Source: a virus. Taken from it: DNA of 64,000 bases. Location: the IMG/VR virus record IMGVR_UViG_3300046804_001782, positions 1-64,000 of that record; one strand, 5' to 3'. The position numbers and the translations under genes are program-made. Below the pieces are notes generated by a model. It saw nothing but the letters and a program-made list of their open reading frames with translations, ran no database searches and had not been told where the DNA came from. Positions 55,662 through 64,000 of this stretch are shown piece by piece (position 1 is the stretch's first letter; each line of letters starts with the position of its first letter).

Positions 55662-58528
55662 TACTTCCTCCTTAATTCCTTTATACGTATTTCTTGCTCT
55701 ATCAAAGATCCTATCTCCTTAGCGATTTTCTTTATATCACTATGAGATACGTTACTAGCACTTCCTTCAATGTGTATGGTAGGAGATATTTGATATATAA
55801 CTGGGCGTGAATAAGCAACAGCAACGCCACCACTTCCTCCAGTTATCGCACTTTGTGGGGCTTGTTGTGAGGACATTGCATTTGCAAAATCACCATCACC
55901 AGCACTTTCTGGGCCGTATGGATCTACTGAAAAAGAGTTAGGTGCTACTGAGGTGGGAGCATACGTACTGTATTTTGTTTTTACGTTGGCTTTTACTTTC
56001 TTTATTATCTGATCAATAGATAGACCAAAGTATGAGGAAACACCAGACGCACTAGTCATCGACTTTCCAAGACCCTGTGTCGAAAACCCACTGGCTGTTT
56101 GAGTACTGGACGAACCATCAGACCATGTTGATGGTGTTTCAGACGTTGAAGTATTAGGGGATGTTGCGGGAGGTTGATTTGTTCCAGTTTCTGAAATTGC
56201 TTCTTCTAACCATTTTTCAATCTCTTTTTCATTTACTGATCCACCACTTTGTCCCAATAGTCCTGAAGAAATGATGTCCTTTACCAAGGATGGAATACCT
56301 ATTGTACTTGGATCCACTCCACCCTCTGTCATAGACTTTATGATTTGTTCAGTAACAAACTTAGCGTTAAGAGTTCCTAATGGAAGAGCACCCTTCTTGA
56401 TATCTTCAAGAAGAGCCTTATCTGTTGGTATGCCACCGTATCCCGGTCCTTGTTTTTGCCAGTTTATTCCTTTGGTGCCCATCCATACGGCTTTTCCTTT
56501 ATAAGGACTTCCCATTAAGCCTGCTAACTGAATGTGTGGAGGGTCACCCTTTGGAGAAGGTATTACCAACCCAAATCTTGCGGCGTTTCCAAGAACCCAT
56601 TTATTGGACCTTACATGCGCTCCGCGTTTAGCATCTCCCCAACCAAATAAAAGGTCTGCTGCCATACCAACATTATGTAGACTCATACCCGGAGGGGCCA
56701 TTGGGTAAGACTTGTCTCCCGGTTTCTTTTCCCAGAACGTTCCGTTCCAAAATATTCCTGTATCTCTGTCTGTTTCTCTATACCGTTTCCTAAAGCCAGA
56801 CTCCTGTTCTTTTACCGACCTGAAACCTTCTCCAACACCTACTGTAGATATAAGTTCACCAGACGCTGTTTTTGATACAGGGGCAGATGCTATTAGTTTT
56901 AATAACTTACTTTTAAACGTTGGACTCAATTGTGATATTTGTTGTGTGCTTCCTAGTTTGGAGTATGGAACTAATTTTGGTCTGTACCCTACTGGAACCA
57001 TTAATTCGTTAGTTTTGTTGTTGTTGTTGGCAATTTGGTCTACAGAACTACTACTGTTAGATGTAGTTGCAGTATTACCCGTTGGAATAGAGTTTCCTGT
57101 TTCAGTGCTGCGCCCATCTGTGGTTACCGGGTCACCAGTCAAGGCATTTGTTGCTGCGTAAGTCCCTCCTGCTGCTGCGAATCCAGCAGCAGGACCTGCT
57201 ACCGCCGTAGCAGCCACTCCAGCCAATGCTGATGCTCCAAACTTAAGAGCACCTTTAAGGAATCCACCTATTTTACTTTGCCAAGGACGTGTACTTGTCC
57301 GCGCTCCTATAATTCCACTCAACCTGTCTTCTAATGCTCCAAACATTTGAGTTAGTTTTTGTGTTGCTCGTTCCAGATCCGCAAAGTTATCGGCCTGACG
57401 GCTGTAGAACTTTTCTTCTCGGCGCATACGTACGCGATCTGTTTCTTCTGCTTGCGTAGCAAAGTTTTCTTCAATCCCCATGAACTTTCGTTGTTCTTTT
57501 TCACTGGGGTTATACATTCCTTTCCCACCCTTTTCTTTATATGCAACGTTTTGTCGTGCATACTGAAGAACGGTGTCAACCATCTCTTCTGGAACGCCCA
57601 TTTGACGAAGTCGTTCTCTTGATACTGATCCGGGCTGGAAAGCAGATTCAACGATAGCCTTATTTGTAAGACCAGACATTCTAGTGATGTTCTTAACAAC
57701 ATCCATTGCTGATCTTTGTTTTCCACCAAAACCGTATAGTGATTGTCCAGTCATCATAAACATTCTGTTTACTGTTTCTGGACGTGCTAATGATTCAACC
57801 ATGCTAGCAACATCACCAGTTCCTAAAGAAAAGCCAGAGATAGTTCTCAACGCTTCTACTGACGGTGCCTGTATTGCTGCATTTATTCCAGTGCGTGCCT
57901 GTAGACCAAGTAACGTATTAATACCACCCATACCAATACGATAATTTGTTAAAGGTTGCCTAAACTTGTCTTGAACCTGCACCTGTGACATACCAGTCAT
58001 CTGTTGATACAGTACGCTCATACGGTCGGCAGACAATGAATAGTTAGCATTCTCGTCTATTCTTTTGTCCATCAGGTTTACGGCTGTGGTTGCTGCACTT
58101 AGTGCCATCTGCACGCCTGCGTTAACAGCCGCGCCTTTCATACCACCGCCAGCAAGGGATCCAGCGGAACGAGCAATACCTTGTTTGTATGGTGCTTGTC
58201 TGAAGTCTTCGTCTGCTTTTTGCATGTGTGATTGACTAAGTGCTTGTTGAACTCCGTTTATAGCACCAGACTTAGATCGAAACCGTTCTGTTCCAATGTT
58301 TTGCAAAGAATCGCTCTCAACGGCCATAGACCGGATATCTTCAACAATCTTAGGAAGAACTACACTAAGTTCTTTAGCCTGTTTATTTATGCTTTCAAAC
58401 AGTTTGTTTATGTTAGTAAGAAGTCCTGTAGGTAGGCTAAGTTTCCCCTTGGAGGATGGTCCTACAGGATTGTTTTGGGAACCAATCATGTTCCCAACTT
58501 GTTGATTTACTTCAAACTCGTTTTCCAC
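55661..58528 (-). CDS. Tape measure protein with M15 peptidase domain
   Basis: 955 residues from GTG 58528, with GGAGG upstream. Residues ~130-160 and 425-460 are Gly/Ala-rich hydrophobic stretches typical of tape measures; helical between. Residues ~560-660 hold a D-Ala-D-Ala carboxypeptidase-like (M15/VanY) domain: GMSLHNVGMAADLLFGWGD with S-x-H-x6-D, then PSPKGDPPHIQLAG. Ser/Thr/Gln linkers follow. The domain probably cuts host wall during injection. Confidence 0.85.
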   Translation of the reverse strand: MENEFEVNQQVGNMIGSQNNPVGPSSKGKLSLPTGLLTNINKLFESINKQAKELSVVLPKIVEDIRSMAVESDSLQNIGTERFRSKSGAINGVQQALSQSHMQKADEDFRQAPYKQGIARSAGSLAGGGMKGAAVNAGVQMALSAATTAVNLMDKRIDENANYSLSADRMSVLYQQMTGMSQVQVQDKFRQPLTNYRIGMGGINTLLGLQARTGINAAIQAPSVEALRTISGFSLGTGDVASMVESLARPETVNRMFMMTGQSLYGFGGKQRSAMDVVKNITRMSGLTNKAIVESAFQPGSVSRERLRQMGVPEEMVDTVLQYARQNVAYKEKGGKGMYNPSEKEQRKFMGIEENFATQAEETDRVRMRREEKFYSRQADNFADLERATQKLTQMFGALEDRLSGIIGARTSTRPWQSKIGGFLKGALKFGASALAGVAATAVAGPAAGFAAAGGTYAATNALTGDPVTTDGRSTETGNSIPTGNTATTSNSSSSVDQIANNNNKTNELMVPVGYRPKLVPYSKLGSTQQISQLSPTFKSKLLKLIASAPVSKTASGELISTVGVGEGFRSVKEQESGFRKRYRETDRDTGIFWNGTFWEKKPGDKSYPMAPPGMSLHNVGMAADLLFGWGDAKRGAHVRSNKWVLGNAARFGLVIPSPKGDPPHIQLAGLMGSPYKGKAVWMGTKGINWQKQGPGYGGIPTDKALLEDIKKGALPLGTLNAKFVTEQIIKSMTEGGVDPSTIGIPSLVKDIISSGLLGQSGGSVNEKEIEKWLEEAISETGTNQPPATSPNTSTSETPSTWSDGSSSTQTASGFSTQGLGKSMTSASGVSSYFGLSIDQIIKKVKANVKTKYSTYAPTSVAPNSFSVDPYGPESAGDGDFANAMSSQQAPQSAITGGSGGVAVAYSRPVIYQISPTIHIEGSASNVSHSDIKKIAKEIGSLIEQEIRIKELRRK

Positions 58529-58701
58529 TACACCCCTCCGTTACTCAGTCGCCACCTAGCGGTGCGGAACCAATAATCCCTTTGCCGAACACTCATTGTT
58601 CGGATATCCGTTAGATTAAACCCTTTGTATACGGAGGCTATGTATTCGTAATCCCAGTATATCTTTCTTATATCAACCGAGTATAAGAAACACCCAGTCG
58701 A
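58528..58701 (-). CDS. Frameshifted extension of the tail assembly chaperone
   Basis: A frame open from the TGA at 58702-58704 to TAG 58528-58530, encoding ...IRKIYWDYEYIASVYKGFN LTDIRTMSVRQRDYWFRTAR..., has no usable start codon before residue M in TMS. It is +1 relative to the gene at 58673-59464 and overlaps its end, immediately before the tape measure. This is the classical position of the gpG/gpT frameshift product. A shift in the 27-bp window 58675-58701 would add about 48 residues. Confidence 0.65.
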   Translation of the reverse strand, partial: STGCFLYSVDIRKIYWDYEYIASVYKGFNLTDIRTMSVRQRDYWFRTARWRLSNGGV

Positions 58702-59464
58702 TCATAGCGGTGATCTTACTGCCGCAATGAACGCAATCTACGTCCACCTCCTCCATCGTGGGACCCATTTCTATAGAAATAAGTTCCTTGATGAGTTTGT
58801 TACGATCAACCATTCCTAATGAACGCGCCCATTCTTCTGGGTTTGTTGGGGCATTCTCTTTCCAAACGCTGCAACGGGCCAACAAAAGAGTGCTCTGCTC
58901 TGCATTTGTCTTAGCCTTTTTACCGACATACAAGGTGTCCGCAGCAGTAGGGATCCTTAGTTCGTGAATGACACCATTACGTAACTCCACCTTTAGTGTG
59001 TCTGTTGGGTCAAAACTGGGAACAACAACAGGAAAGTCATCTACAAGATCAATTGTTATTTTATTAATCTTATTACAAGAATCACAGGTTCTATCAAAGG
59101 AACGCTCACGACCGTAGGTCGTTCTTACAATTGCCAAGAAGAGGGAGTTGCGATCACCTATTGCTAAATCATCTAGCCTGCTTTGAAAATTAGATATTGA
59201 GCCAAGCGACACAACACCCATTTTCAAAATCTCAGTAATGTACTCAGCATAGGTTATGTTTTTGCGGTTCTCCAATGAGGCAATACGCTCTTCGTCATAC
59301 CCATTGAGTTCTCTAACTTCTGCTACTCGTTCCCAAATACCAGTAGTGGTATTCAATAAGCCACGCTGTAGTTCTATAAAATTGCTTAGATGATTGGGTA
59401 TTTCTGGAAATGACTCTTGATTAATGTTTTGTAAAGCATCAACAGTCTCCACTTGGTGTTCCAT
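58673..59464 (-). CDS. Tail assembly chaperone/hub-assembly protein (gp26/gp51-like)
   Basis: 263 residues. Zinc knuckles CDSC and CVHC (TFDRTCDSCNKINK-like; DVDCVHCGSKITAMIDW) and the block RNGVIHELRIPTAADTLYVG are of the T4 gp26/gp51 baseplate-hub chaperone kind. Lies between tube and tape measure genes and ends in the overlapping +1 frame described separately. Confidence 0.7.
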   Translation of the reverse strand: MEHQVETVDALQNINQESFPEIPNHLSNFIELQRGLLNTTTGIWERVAEVRELNGYDEERIASLENRKNITYAEYITEILKMGVVSLGSISNFQSRLDDLAIGDRNSLFLAIVRTTYGRERSFDRTCDSCNKINKITIDLVDDFPVVVPSFDPTDTLKVELRNGVIHELRIPTAADTLYVGKKAKTNAEQSTLLLARCSVWKENAPTNPEEWARSLGMVDRNKLIKELISIEMGPTMEEVDVDCVHCGSKITAMIDWVFLILG

Positions 59465-59486
59465 TTATATAACCTTTCCTAGTCTA

Positions 59487-60113
59487 TTAGTTCAGTTGTG
59501 ACAGTTTGTCGAAGTCACTTTCGTTATTCACGATAACAAAACCTTCATGATGTAGCGTCATTTGCTGAACCAGAATACCACTACTACTTGCATTGAGGTC
59601 TGTCATTGCAAAAGCACCGGGCCAGCAGTTGTATAGCGCAAAACCAAGGCGCATTGATGGAAGGTTTACTGTTTGCTGTGTTGCTTCGACAGGATCTACA
59701 ACATACGTTGCACCTGATGCGGGGTGGTCTAGTACTCGTACATACACGTTACACCGATAATCGTTAGAACCTGAGTTAGAGGTTCCTGAAAGCGCGTTTA
59801 GTGCTCCAGTACTCCATGTGTGCAGATATTGCTGCCACTTATACAAAGCATCTTGGTTAGGACCAAGAAACACACCACGACTAAAGGTTATTGCTCCGTA
59901 GTCTGACTGTCCTAGGAGTTTATGCGGGTGCGTGTTCATACCACCCTCACGGTAACTGACAACGTCATTAGTTACAGTAAGACCTGAGACAACAGCAAAG
60001 CCTAGGTTTAGATCACCAGTAATTCCCATAGCCTGCTTAAGTGAGGCTGGTGGAGAAATTGTTACATCAAATTTAAAGTCACGAATGGGATCGTGTGAAG
60101 ATGAACGTGGCAT
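59487..60113 (-). CDS. Tail tube protein (gp19-like)
   Basis: 208 residues. FKFDVTISPPASLKQAMGIT, GLTVTNDVVSYREGGMNTHP HKLLGQ, ITFSRGVFLGPNQDALYKW and MTLHHEGFVIV follow the T4-like tail-tube family. Forms hexameric rings inside the sheath. Directly after the sheath gene. Confidence 0.93.
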   Translation of the reverse strand: MPRSSSHDPIRDFKFDVTISPPASLKQAMGITGDLNLGFAVVSGLTVTNDVVSYREGGMNTHPHKLLGQSDYGAITFSRGVFLGPNQDALYKWQQYLHTWSTGALNALSGTSNSGSNDYRCNVYVRVLDHPASGATYVVDPVEATQQTVNLPSMRLGFALYNCWPGAFAMTDLNASSSGILVQQMTLHHEGFVIVNNESDFDKLSQLN

Positions 60114-60126
60114 AGGTTCTCCCTTA

Positions 60127-61638
60127 TTAGAGTGTTTCTACGGCATTGCTGCCGCCTGTCCATTGACTAATGTTAATAACTATGAATTCCGCTGGTTGCT
60201 GTAGAGCCACGCCGATTTCAACATGGACTTCCCCATCGTCAACAGTACTTACTGTGTTGTTTGTGGAGTCACAAGTAACGTAGTAAGCCTGATTTTGTGA
60301 TCCCTTCAAACCGCCAGCAGCCCAAAACGTGCTAAGAACGTTTCCACAGGCAGAGCGAACTGCTGCCCACAGGCGTTCATCGTTAGGTTCAAAAACTGCA
60401 AACTGTGTTGCATCCTTTAGGGCTTGCTTCAAGTAGTTGAGTGATCGACGTACAGAGATATACCGATCTGGGCGTAGACGCTCTAGTGTGCGACCACCGA
60501 AAAGGACAATACCTGCACCCGGAACCTGCTTAAAGCAGTTGATACCCGCGTTGTACATATCCCCGATATCGCCTTCGGTAAGTTTAAGATCAATACCAAG
60601 AGCATTACGGATGTCTGCTGAATAACCAGCGGGTGTCTTAGCCACACTACGCTCTGCCTCAGTACGAGCATAAAGACCGGCAACTGCTCCACCGGGATAT
60701 GTGCGTCGTATAGCCGCTGGTCCACTACGTGCTGGATCAACCATCGTAAGCATTGGAGCGCAGAAGATAGCGTAGTTACTACCGGGTGATGAACGGTGTG
60801 TAGAAACTTCAGCAATAAATGCTGACTTATCTGTACTTAGTGGTGATGGATCAATGATTGCTATAGAAGTTCCACGATCTAGTGCTTTAGCCATTACAGC
60901 GTTTACTACTGTACCGGTGTACTTGCCTACCGCATTGATCATCAGAACACCTTCAATAGTGTCCAGAAGGTCTAAAGCATCAGCGTAATCCTCATCGTCA
61001 GGGGCATCATTAGTACCACCAGCAAGCGTATACGCAGTTAGTATGAAGTCTGTATCTGGACCAGCCAAGATGGACGCAATATTAGATATACGAATGTACC
61101 TTGAGTACGTATTGATAACACTACCTACGTACCTTGAATTAGATACTTCAGTTGACACCTCGGTCCAACGCTCAACTTCAAGGCCATCCAGTGTTACAAC
61201 AACATTGAATGTTGGTATTACATCTACGGCAGGGGTTACTAGACCTTCAGTAATTGAAATTTGAATAGTGTTGCCCCAAGTGCCGGGATCTATTGCTTCT
61301 ACATCAAACAGTGTTGCACTTGCACCAGTACCACCATTTGTGTAGTACTTTACTGCGATTTCTGAAGTAGTTGCACCAGTACCAACTACACGAGTTACAT
61401 ATGCTGCTGGACCACCATTAGCAAAGTAATGATAAACAGCATAACCCAAATCGTGTGATGTGGATACTGGTCCAAATAGAGAAGTGAATTCAGTCCATGT
61501 GCTGATAAGTGTTGGACTAACTGGACCTCGGTCAGAGGTTCCAAAAAATGCCGCAATAGATGAACTAAGGTTAATAGAGGCTACACGACTCTTGAATGTT
61601 GATTCAGATACGTATACGCCGGGTGTTGAGTAAGCCAT
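60127..61638 (-). CDS. Contractile tail sheath protein
   Basis: 503 residues. MAYSTPGVYVSESTFKSRVA, FFGTSDRGPVSPTLISTW and the C-terminal ISVRRSLNYLKQALKDATQF, VFEPNDERLWAAVRSACGNV, GVALQQPAEFIVINI are sheath-family hallmarks. Polymerises around the tube and contracts on injection. It establishes the phage as a myovirus type. Confidence 0.95.
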   Translation of the reverse strand: MAYSTPGVYVSESTFKSRVASINLSSSIAAFFGTSDRGPVSPTLISTWTEFTSLFGPVSTSHDLGYAVYHYFANGGPAAYVTRVVGTGATTSEIAVKYYTNGGTGASATLFDVEAIDPGTWGNTIQISITEGLVTPAVDVIPTFNVVVTLDGLEVERWTEVSTEVSNSRYVGSVINTYSRYIRISNIASILAGPDTDFILTAYTLAGGTNDAPDDEDYADALDLLDTIEGVLMINAVGKYTGTVVNAVMAKALDRGTSIAIIDPSPLSTDKSAFIAEVSTHRSSPGSNYAIFCAPMLTMVDPARSGPAAIRRTYPGGAVAGLYARTEAERSVAKTPAGYSADIRNALGIDLKLTEGDIGDMYNAGINCFKQVPGAGIVLFGGRTLERLRPDRYISVRRSLNYLKQALKDATQFAVFEPNDERLWAAVRSACGNVLSTFWAAGGLKGSQNQAYYVTCDSTNNTVSTVDDGEVHVEIGVALQQPAEFIVINISQWTGGSNAVETL

Positions 61639-62351
61639 TAAAAAGCCTCCGAAAAAGGTGGGTTGAATACGGGAGTTTCGCTTTCTACATTAGTAATATT
61701 AGCAACTACAGAGGTTGCTCGCTTGACTAGTGTCCAGTCTTCTCGTGGTATCTCTGCATTGATTTTCAATGTATATACTTTACGAAAGATTCGTTTACGG
61801 TAACCAGACTCATTGTCTAGTAGGTCAGCCTGCTGCCAACCAAGCATGTCCAGACGACGGGTGGTGCCATCGGCAGGTATAAGTAGTGCATTACTACGAA
61901 ACGGTAATATATAACGTAATAATTTTGCAGTTAGTTGTCGGTCATGAAGGGCCGAACGTGTGTATGTAGATATTTGATATGTAAGATCTACAGGTATTGG
62001 GGCAATCATTCTCAAATAGTCTTGTTGGTTATCCTCTAACAAATCGTCCATACCATCTTGATCTATCTCAGATGGAAAATACCCAATACTTAAATTTCCA
62101 AAATTGCTAATGTTCTCTGCATCTGTGTGTTGATAGTAGTAATAGTGCTCTGAGTGTTGCCTATTTAGTGCTTGTACTAAACTGACCATCTCAATAGTTA
62201 TAAATGGGTATTCTTTTTCAGTTTCACCTTCAGGGTATCTAAAGAACACCTTCACGGGCCTGCTTGCGTTTCGATCATCAGAAACGGTTATGCCAGACAG
62301 GCGAGTTTTTAATGCTTCATCTTCAGCAAGAAGGAAACCTGTGCGAGACAT
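61638..62351 (-). CDS. Tail completion/terminator-type protein
   Basis: 237 residues. RPVKVFFRYPEGETEKEYPF ITIEMVSL and IPVDLTYQISTYTRSALHDR, QLTAKLLRYI resemble tail-terminator or neck proteins that cap the tube. Position upstream of the sheath gene fits. TAATG overlap with the sheath gene. Confidence 0.65.
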   Translation of the reverse strand: MSRTGFLLAEDEALKTRLSGITVSDDRNASRPVKVFFRYPEGETEKEYPFITIEMVSLVQALNRQHSEHYYYYQHTDAENISNFGNLSIGYFPSEIDQDGMDDLLEDNQQDYLRMIAPIPVDLTYQISTYTRSALHDRQLTAKLLRYILPFRSNALLIPADGTTRRLDMLGWQQADLLDNESGYRKRIFRKVYTLKINAEIPREDWTLVKRATSVVANITNVESETPVFNPPFSEAF

Positions 62352-62698
62352 TATGCCAATTCCTTTATTACTTTATTTAGTTCAGTGTTGGCATATTGTG
62401 TAAAGTTACGAACTTTTGAATTCAAAGGATTTTGTGGTGTCCCATACTCTAGATCAAGAGCCTTGGGATGGTTTACCTGTACAACAAAACCATCATCGGT
62501 GATATTTACCTGTGCGTAATCAACTAGAGTTTCCCAGTCTTTATCTTGTTTAAGAATGGTGCGAAACTCTTCTTGAAGAGACGCTGCCTTTTCCGCAAGT
62601 TTAGTAATGACCACACTTTTAAGGTTTATATAGTCATTTAACTCTATAGAAGGACCATCAGAAGGTGTCTGCATGGATGCAGCAGTTTCGACGCTCAT
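62351..62698 (-). CDS. HK97-gp10-like head-tail joining protein
   Basis: 115 residues. A helical first half (VVITKLAEKAASLQEEFRTI) precedes VQVNHPKALDLEYGTPQNPL NSKVRNF, the E-Y/F-G-T-P signature region of gp10-like proteins. Ends in a helix (NTELNKVIKELA). Confidence 0.65.
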   Translation of the reverse strand: MSVETAASMQTPSDGPSIELNDYINLKSVVITKLAEKAASLQEEFRTILKQDKDWETLVDYAQVNITDDGFVVQVNHPKALDLEYGTPQNPLNSKVRNFTQYANTELNKVIKELA

Positions 62699-62758
62699 AC
62701 GTCCCTCCGTGGTCTAGGCAATTAAGACAATAGACGCTCATCTACTGTCTAATATAGT

Positions 62759-63289
62759 TTAGCCTAAAATTGGAAGGTTAGTTGGCCAAGGCAATTCTGT
62801 ATCTAAATCATCGTAGGGGCCGGGGTCGTTTACCATTTCTTGATCAACGTACAACTGACTTCCTTGAACAAGGTGATAAACGTCACCACGTAAGTTTCCT
62901 CGTACTTTGTAATCAACCACTGTATATACTCGCCCATCCCACTTAAAAATGTCATTAAGGTGGTTTTCATACTCCCAAGGATTGCTAATACCAGCATCTC
63001 GCATAGTCTTAGAAGTTATAAACATTTCTATATTCTGGATGGGCAGGCGCGCGTCAGGTATTGCTCTCTTTTGGTCTTCTATTTCAGTTATCCGTAGTAC
63101 CGGAAGTTTTACCCCTTGCTTATACTTTCTTCCATTGCTTCCTACAATACCCTCGTCATAAACGTCATCAAAGGTACTGTTGCCAACAGTTAGTGGTAAA
63201 AACTCGTACCAAACAATTACCATTCCCTGAGTTTTATGGAACCAATCAAACTGTTTATTTATTAAATCCAGTTCACGTCTGATATCCAT
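62759..63289 (-). CDS. Head-tail connector protein
   Basis: 176 residues, MDIRRELDLINKQFDWFHKT. Beta-rich core with VWYEFLPLTVGNSTFDDVYD, IPDARLPIQNIEMFITSK and RVYTVVDYKVRGNLRGDVYH, comparable to stopper/completion proteins. TAATG overlap with the gene upstream. Assigned by position and general look. Confidence 0.6.
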   Translation of the reverse strand: MDIRRELDLINKQFDWFHKTQGMVIVWYEFLPLTVGNSTFDDVYDEGIVGSNGRKYKQGVKLPVLRITEIEDQKRAIPDARLPIQNIEMFITSKTMRDAGISNPWEYENHLNDIFKWDGRVYTVVDYKVRGNLRGDVYHLVQGSQLYVDQEMVNDPGPYDDLDTELPWPTNLPILG

Positions 63290-64000
63290 TAGTAATACAC
63301 CGTCGTTGTTTGTCCAGAGGGTGGAGGACCATCAACGTAAACATCAGTACGCATCGGTTCTTCTTTAATTTCTTGATTAATAATCCCTGAATCCATACGT
63401 GGCCATAGACGCTCAACAGGGCTATATTCACCAATTTCACGAGCCTTATACAAAGGCACAAGATAACCAGTTGTTCTGGATATGCGCCGCAAAGAGAACA
63501 CTTCCATACGGTCAATACCAATATTCAAAGCCGTAGCGTGCCTCTTATATTCTTCTTCCCATTGTGCTAGAAGGGCTTGAACCATCCTAAAACGCTGACT
63601 GGCAGGAATGTGTACTGATTCAGATGTTATTACATCAATGTCACGACTGTACTCAGTCATCAATGCCCATAGGCTTTCACATATAGCAGAAATACCTATC
63701 GCATTAATTACTGCGTCAGACACCTCAGTTAAATCAAAACCTACCGGATCAAGGTGTTTTTCTACGGCCTTCTTTGCGTAAAAAGCAAGGTCGTCAGGAG
63801 TTACCCATTCATAGTAATAACCCTCCACCATAATCTTGGAAGAAGATGTTGGAGGGTTATTTAGTCTCATGATTCCGTTTCTGGAATCAAGGGTGTATCC
63901 AGTAGCGGCTATAGCCGTAACACTGGCTGATGGCGTATTGGGAATGTATGACGCAACCCACAAAGAGTCAGCATCGACGTTAGTGTGCCCAAGTTGATAC
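63289..64000 (-). CDS. Head-tail adaptor-type protein (5' end beyond window)
   Basis: The frame stays open to the right edge; at least 236 residues are present, beginning ...YQLGHTNVDADSLWVASYIP. A TTG at 63963 could be read as a start but the upstream codons continue in the same style, so the gene is truncated. Helical (DDLAFYAKKAVEKHLDPVGF, RFRMVQALLAQWEEEYKRHA), consistent with adaptor or neck proteins between portal and tail. Confidence 0.65.
   Translation of the reverse strand, partial: YQLGHTNVDADSLWVASYIPNTPSASVTAIAATGYTLDSRNGIMRLNNPPTSSSKIMVEGYYYEWVTPDDLAFYAKKAVEKHLDPVGFDLTEVSDAVINAIGISAICESLWALMTEYSRDIDVITSESVHIPASQRFRMVQALLAQWEEEYKRHATALNIGIDRMEVFSLRRISRTTGYLVPLYKAREIGEYSPVERLWPRMDSGIINQEIKEEPMRTDVYVDGPPPSGQTTTVYY

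Overview
The window is part of the genome of a contractile-tailed (myovirus-type) bacteriophage that most likely infects an actinobacterium. The evidence is two WhiB-like iron-sulfur proteins (18638-18904 and 20544-20927), a flavin-dependent thymidylate synthase ThyX, a SpoVS-like protein, and a full sheath, tube, baseplate and fibre module. Base composition is moderate, and visibly GC-richer in the first ~3 kb. A low- to moderate-GC actinobacterial host is an inference, not something the sequence proves. Terminase, portal and capsid genes are not seen. They probably lie beyond position 64000, upstream of the minus-strand structural operon.

Layout. (1) 1-610: the end of one gene, then a gene-free stretch packed with hairpins and closed by a good intrinsic terminator. 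(2) 611-19271, plus strand: about 45 mostly tiny, tightly overlapping (ATGA, GTGA, TAATG) early-type genes, many with CxxC zinc-ribbon motifs. The recognisable ones are a MoxR-type AAA+ ATPase with a VWA/HExxH partner, a DUF6011-like protein, an SNF2 helicase, a nucleotide-sugar dehydratase-like protein, an HNH endonuclease, a pyrimidine-dimer-glycosylase-like protein, a WhiB protein and a deaminase. A short conserved element with core GCAAACGTG and GTCCA recurs five times at gene boundaries in this arm. (3) 19260-42000, minus strand, convergent with the plus arm: replication, recombination and nucleotide metabolism. It runs from a replication-initiator-like gene carrying three 17-bp iterons (likely origin) through a DnaC-like loader, DnaB helicase, primase, a second SNF2 helicase, an SSB-like protein, DNA polymerase I, RecA, two resolvase-like nucleases, a Cas4-like nuclease, ThyX and SpoVS to an HD/DUF6378 fusion, a second WhiB and a glycosyltransferase. 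(4) 42132-43334, plus strand: a small island with Dps and several lysine-rich microproteins, closed by a bidirectional terminator. (5) 43368-64000, minus strand: tail genes in classical order when read in the direction of transcription. These are head-tail connectors, tail terminator, sheath, tube, tail chaperone with a probable frameshifted extension, tape measure with an M15 peptidase domain, LysM protein, hub, spike with collagen-like repeats, gp25-like wedge, baseplate J, gpI-like protein, fibres and a possible holin.

How it works together. The minus arm encodes a nearly self-sufficient replisome and recombination set around an origin inside its first gene. The plus arm looks like the host-takeover region. 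Paralogous proteins (SNF2 helicase plus coiled-coil partner, winged helix, WhiB) occur once in each arm, which suggests an old duplication. All identifications are from reading motifs by eye; no database search was run.
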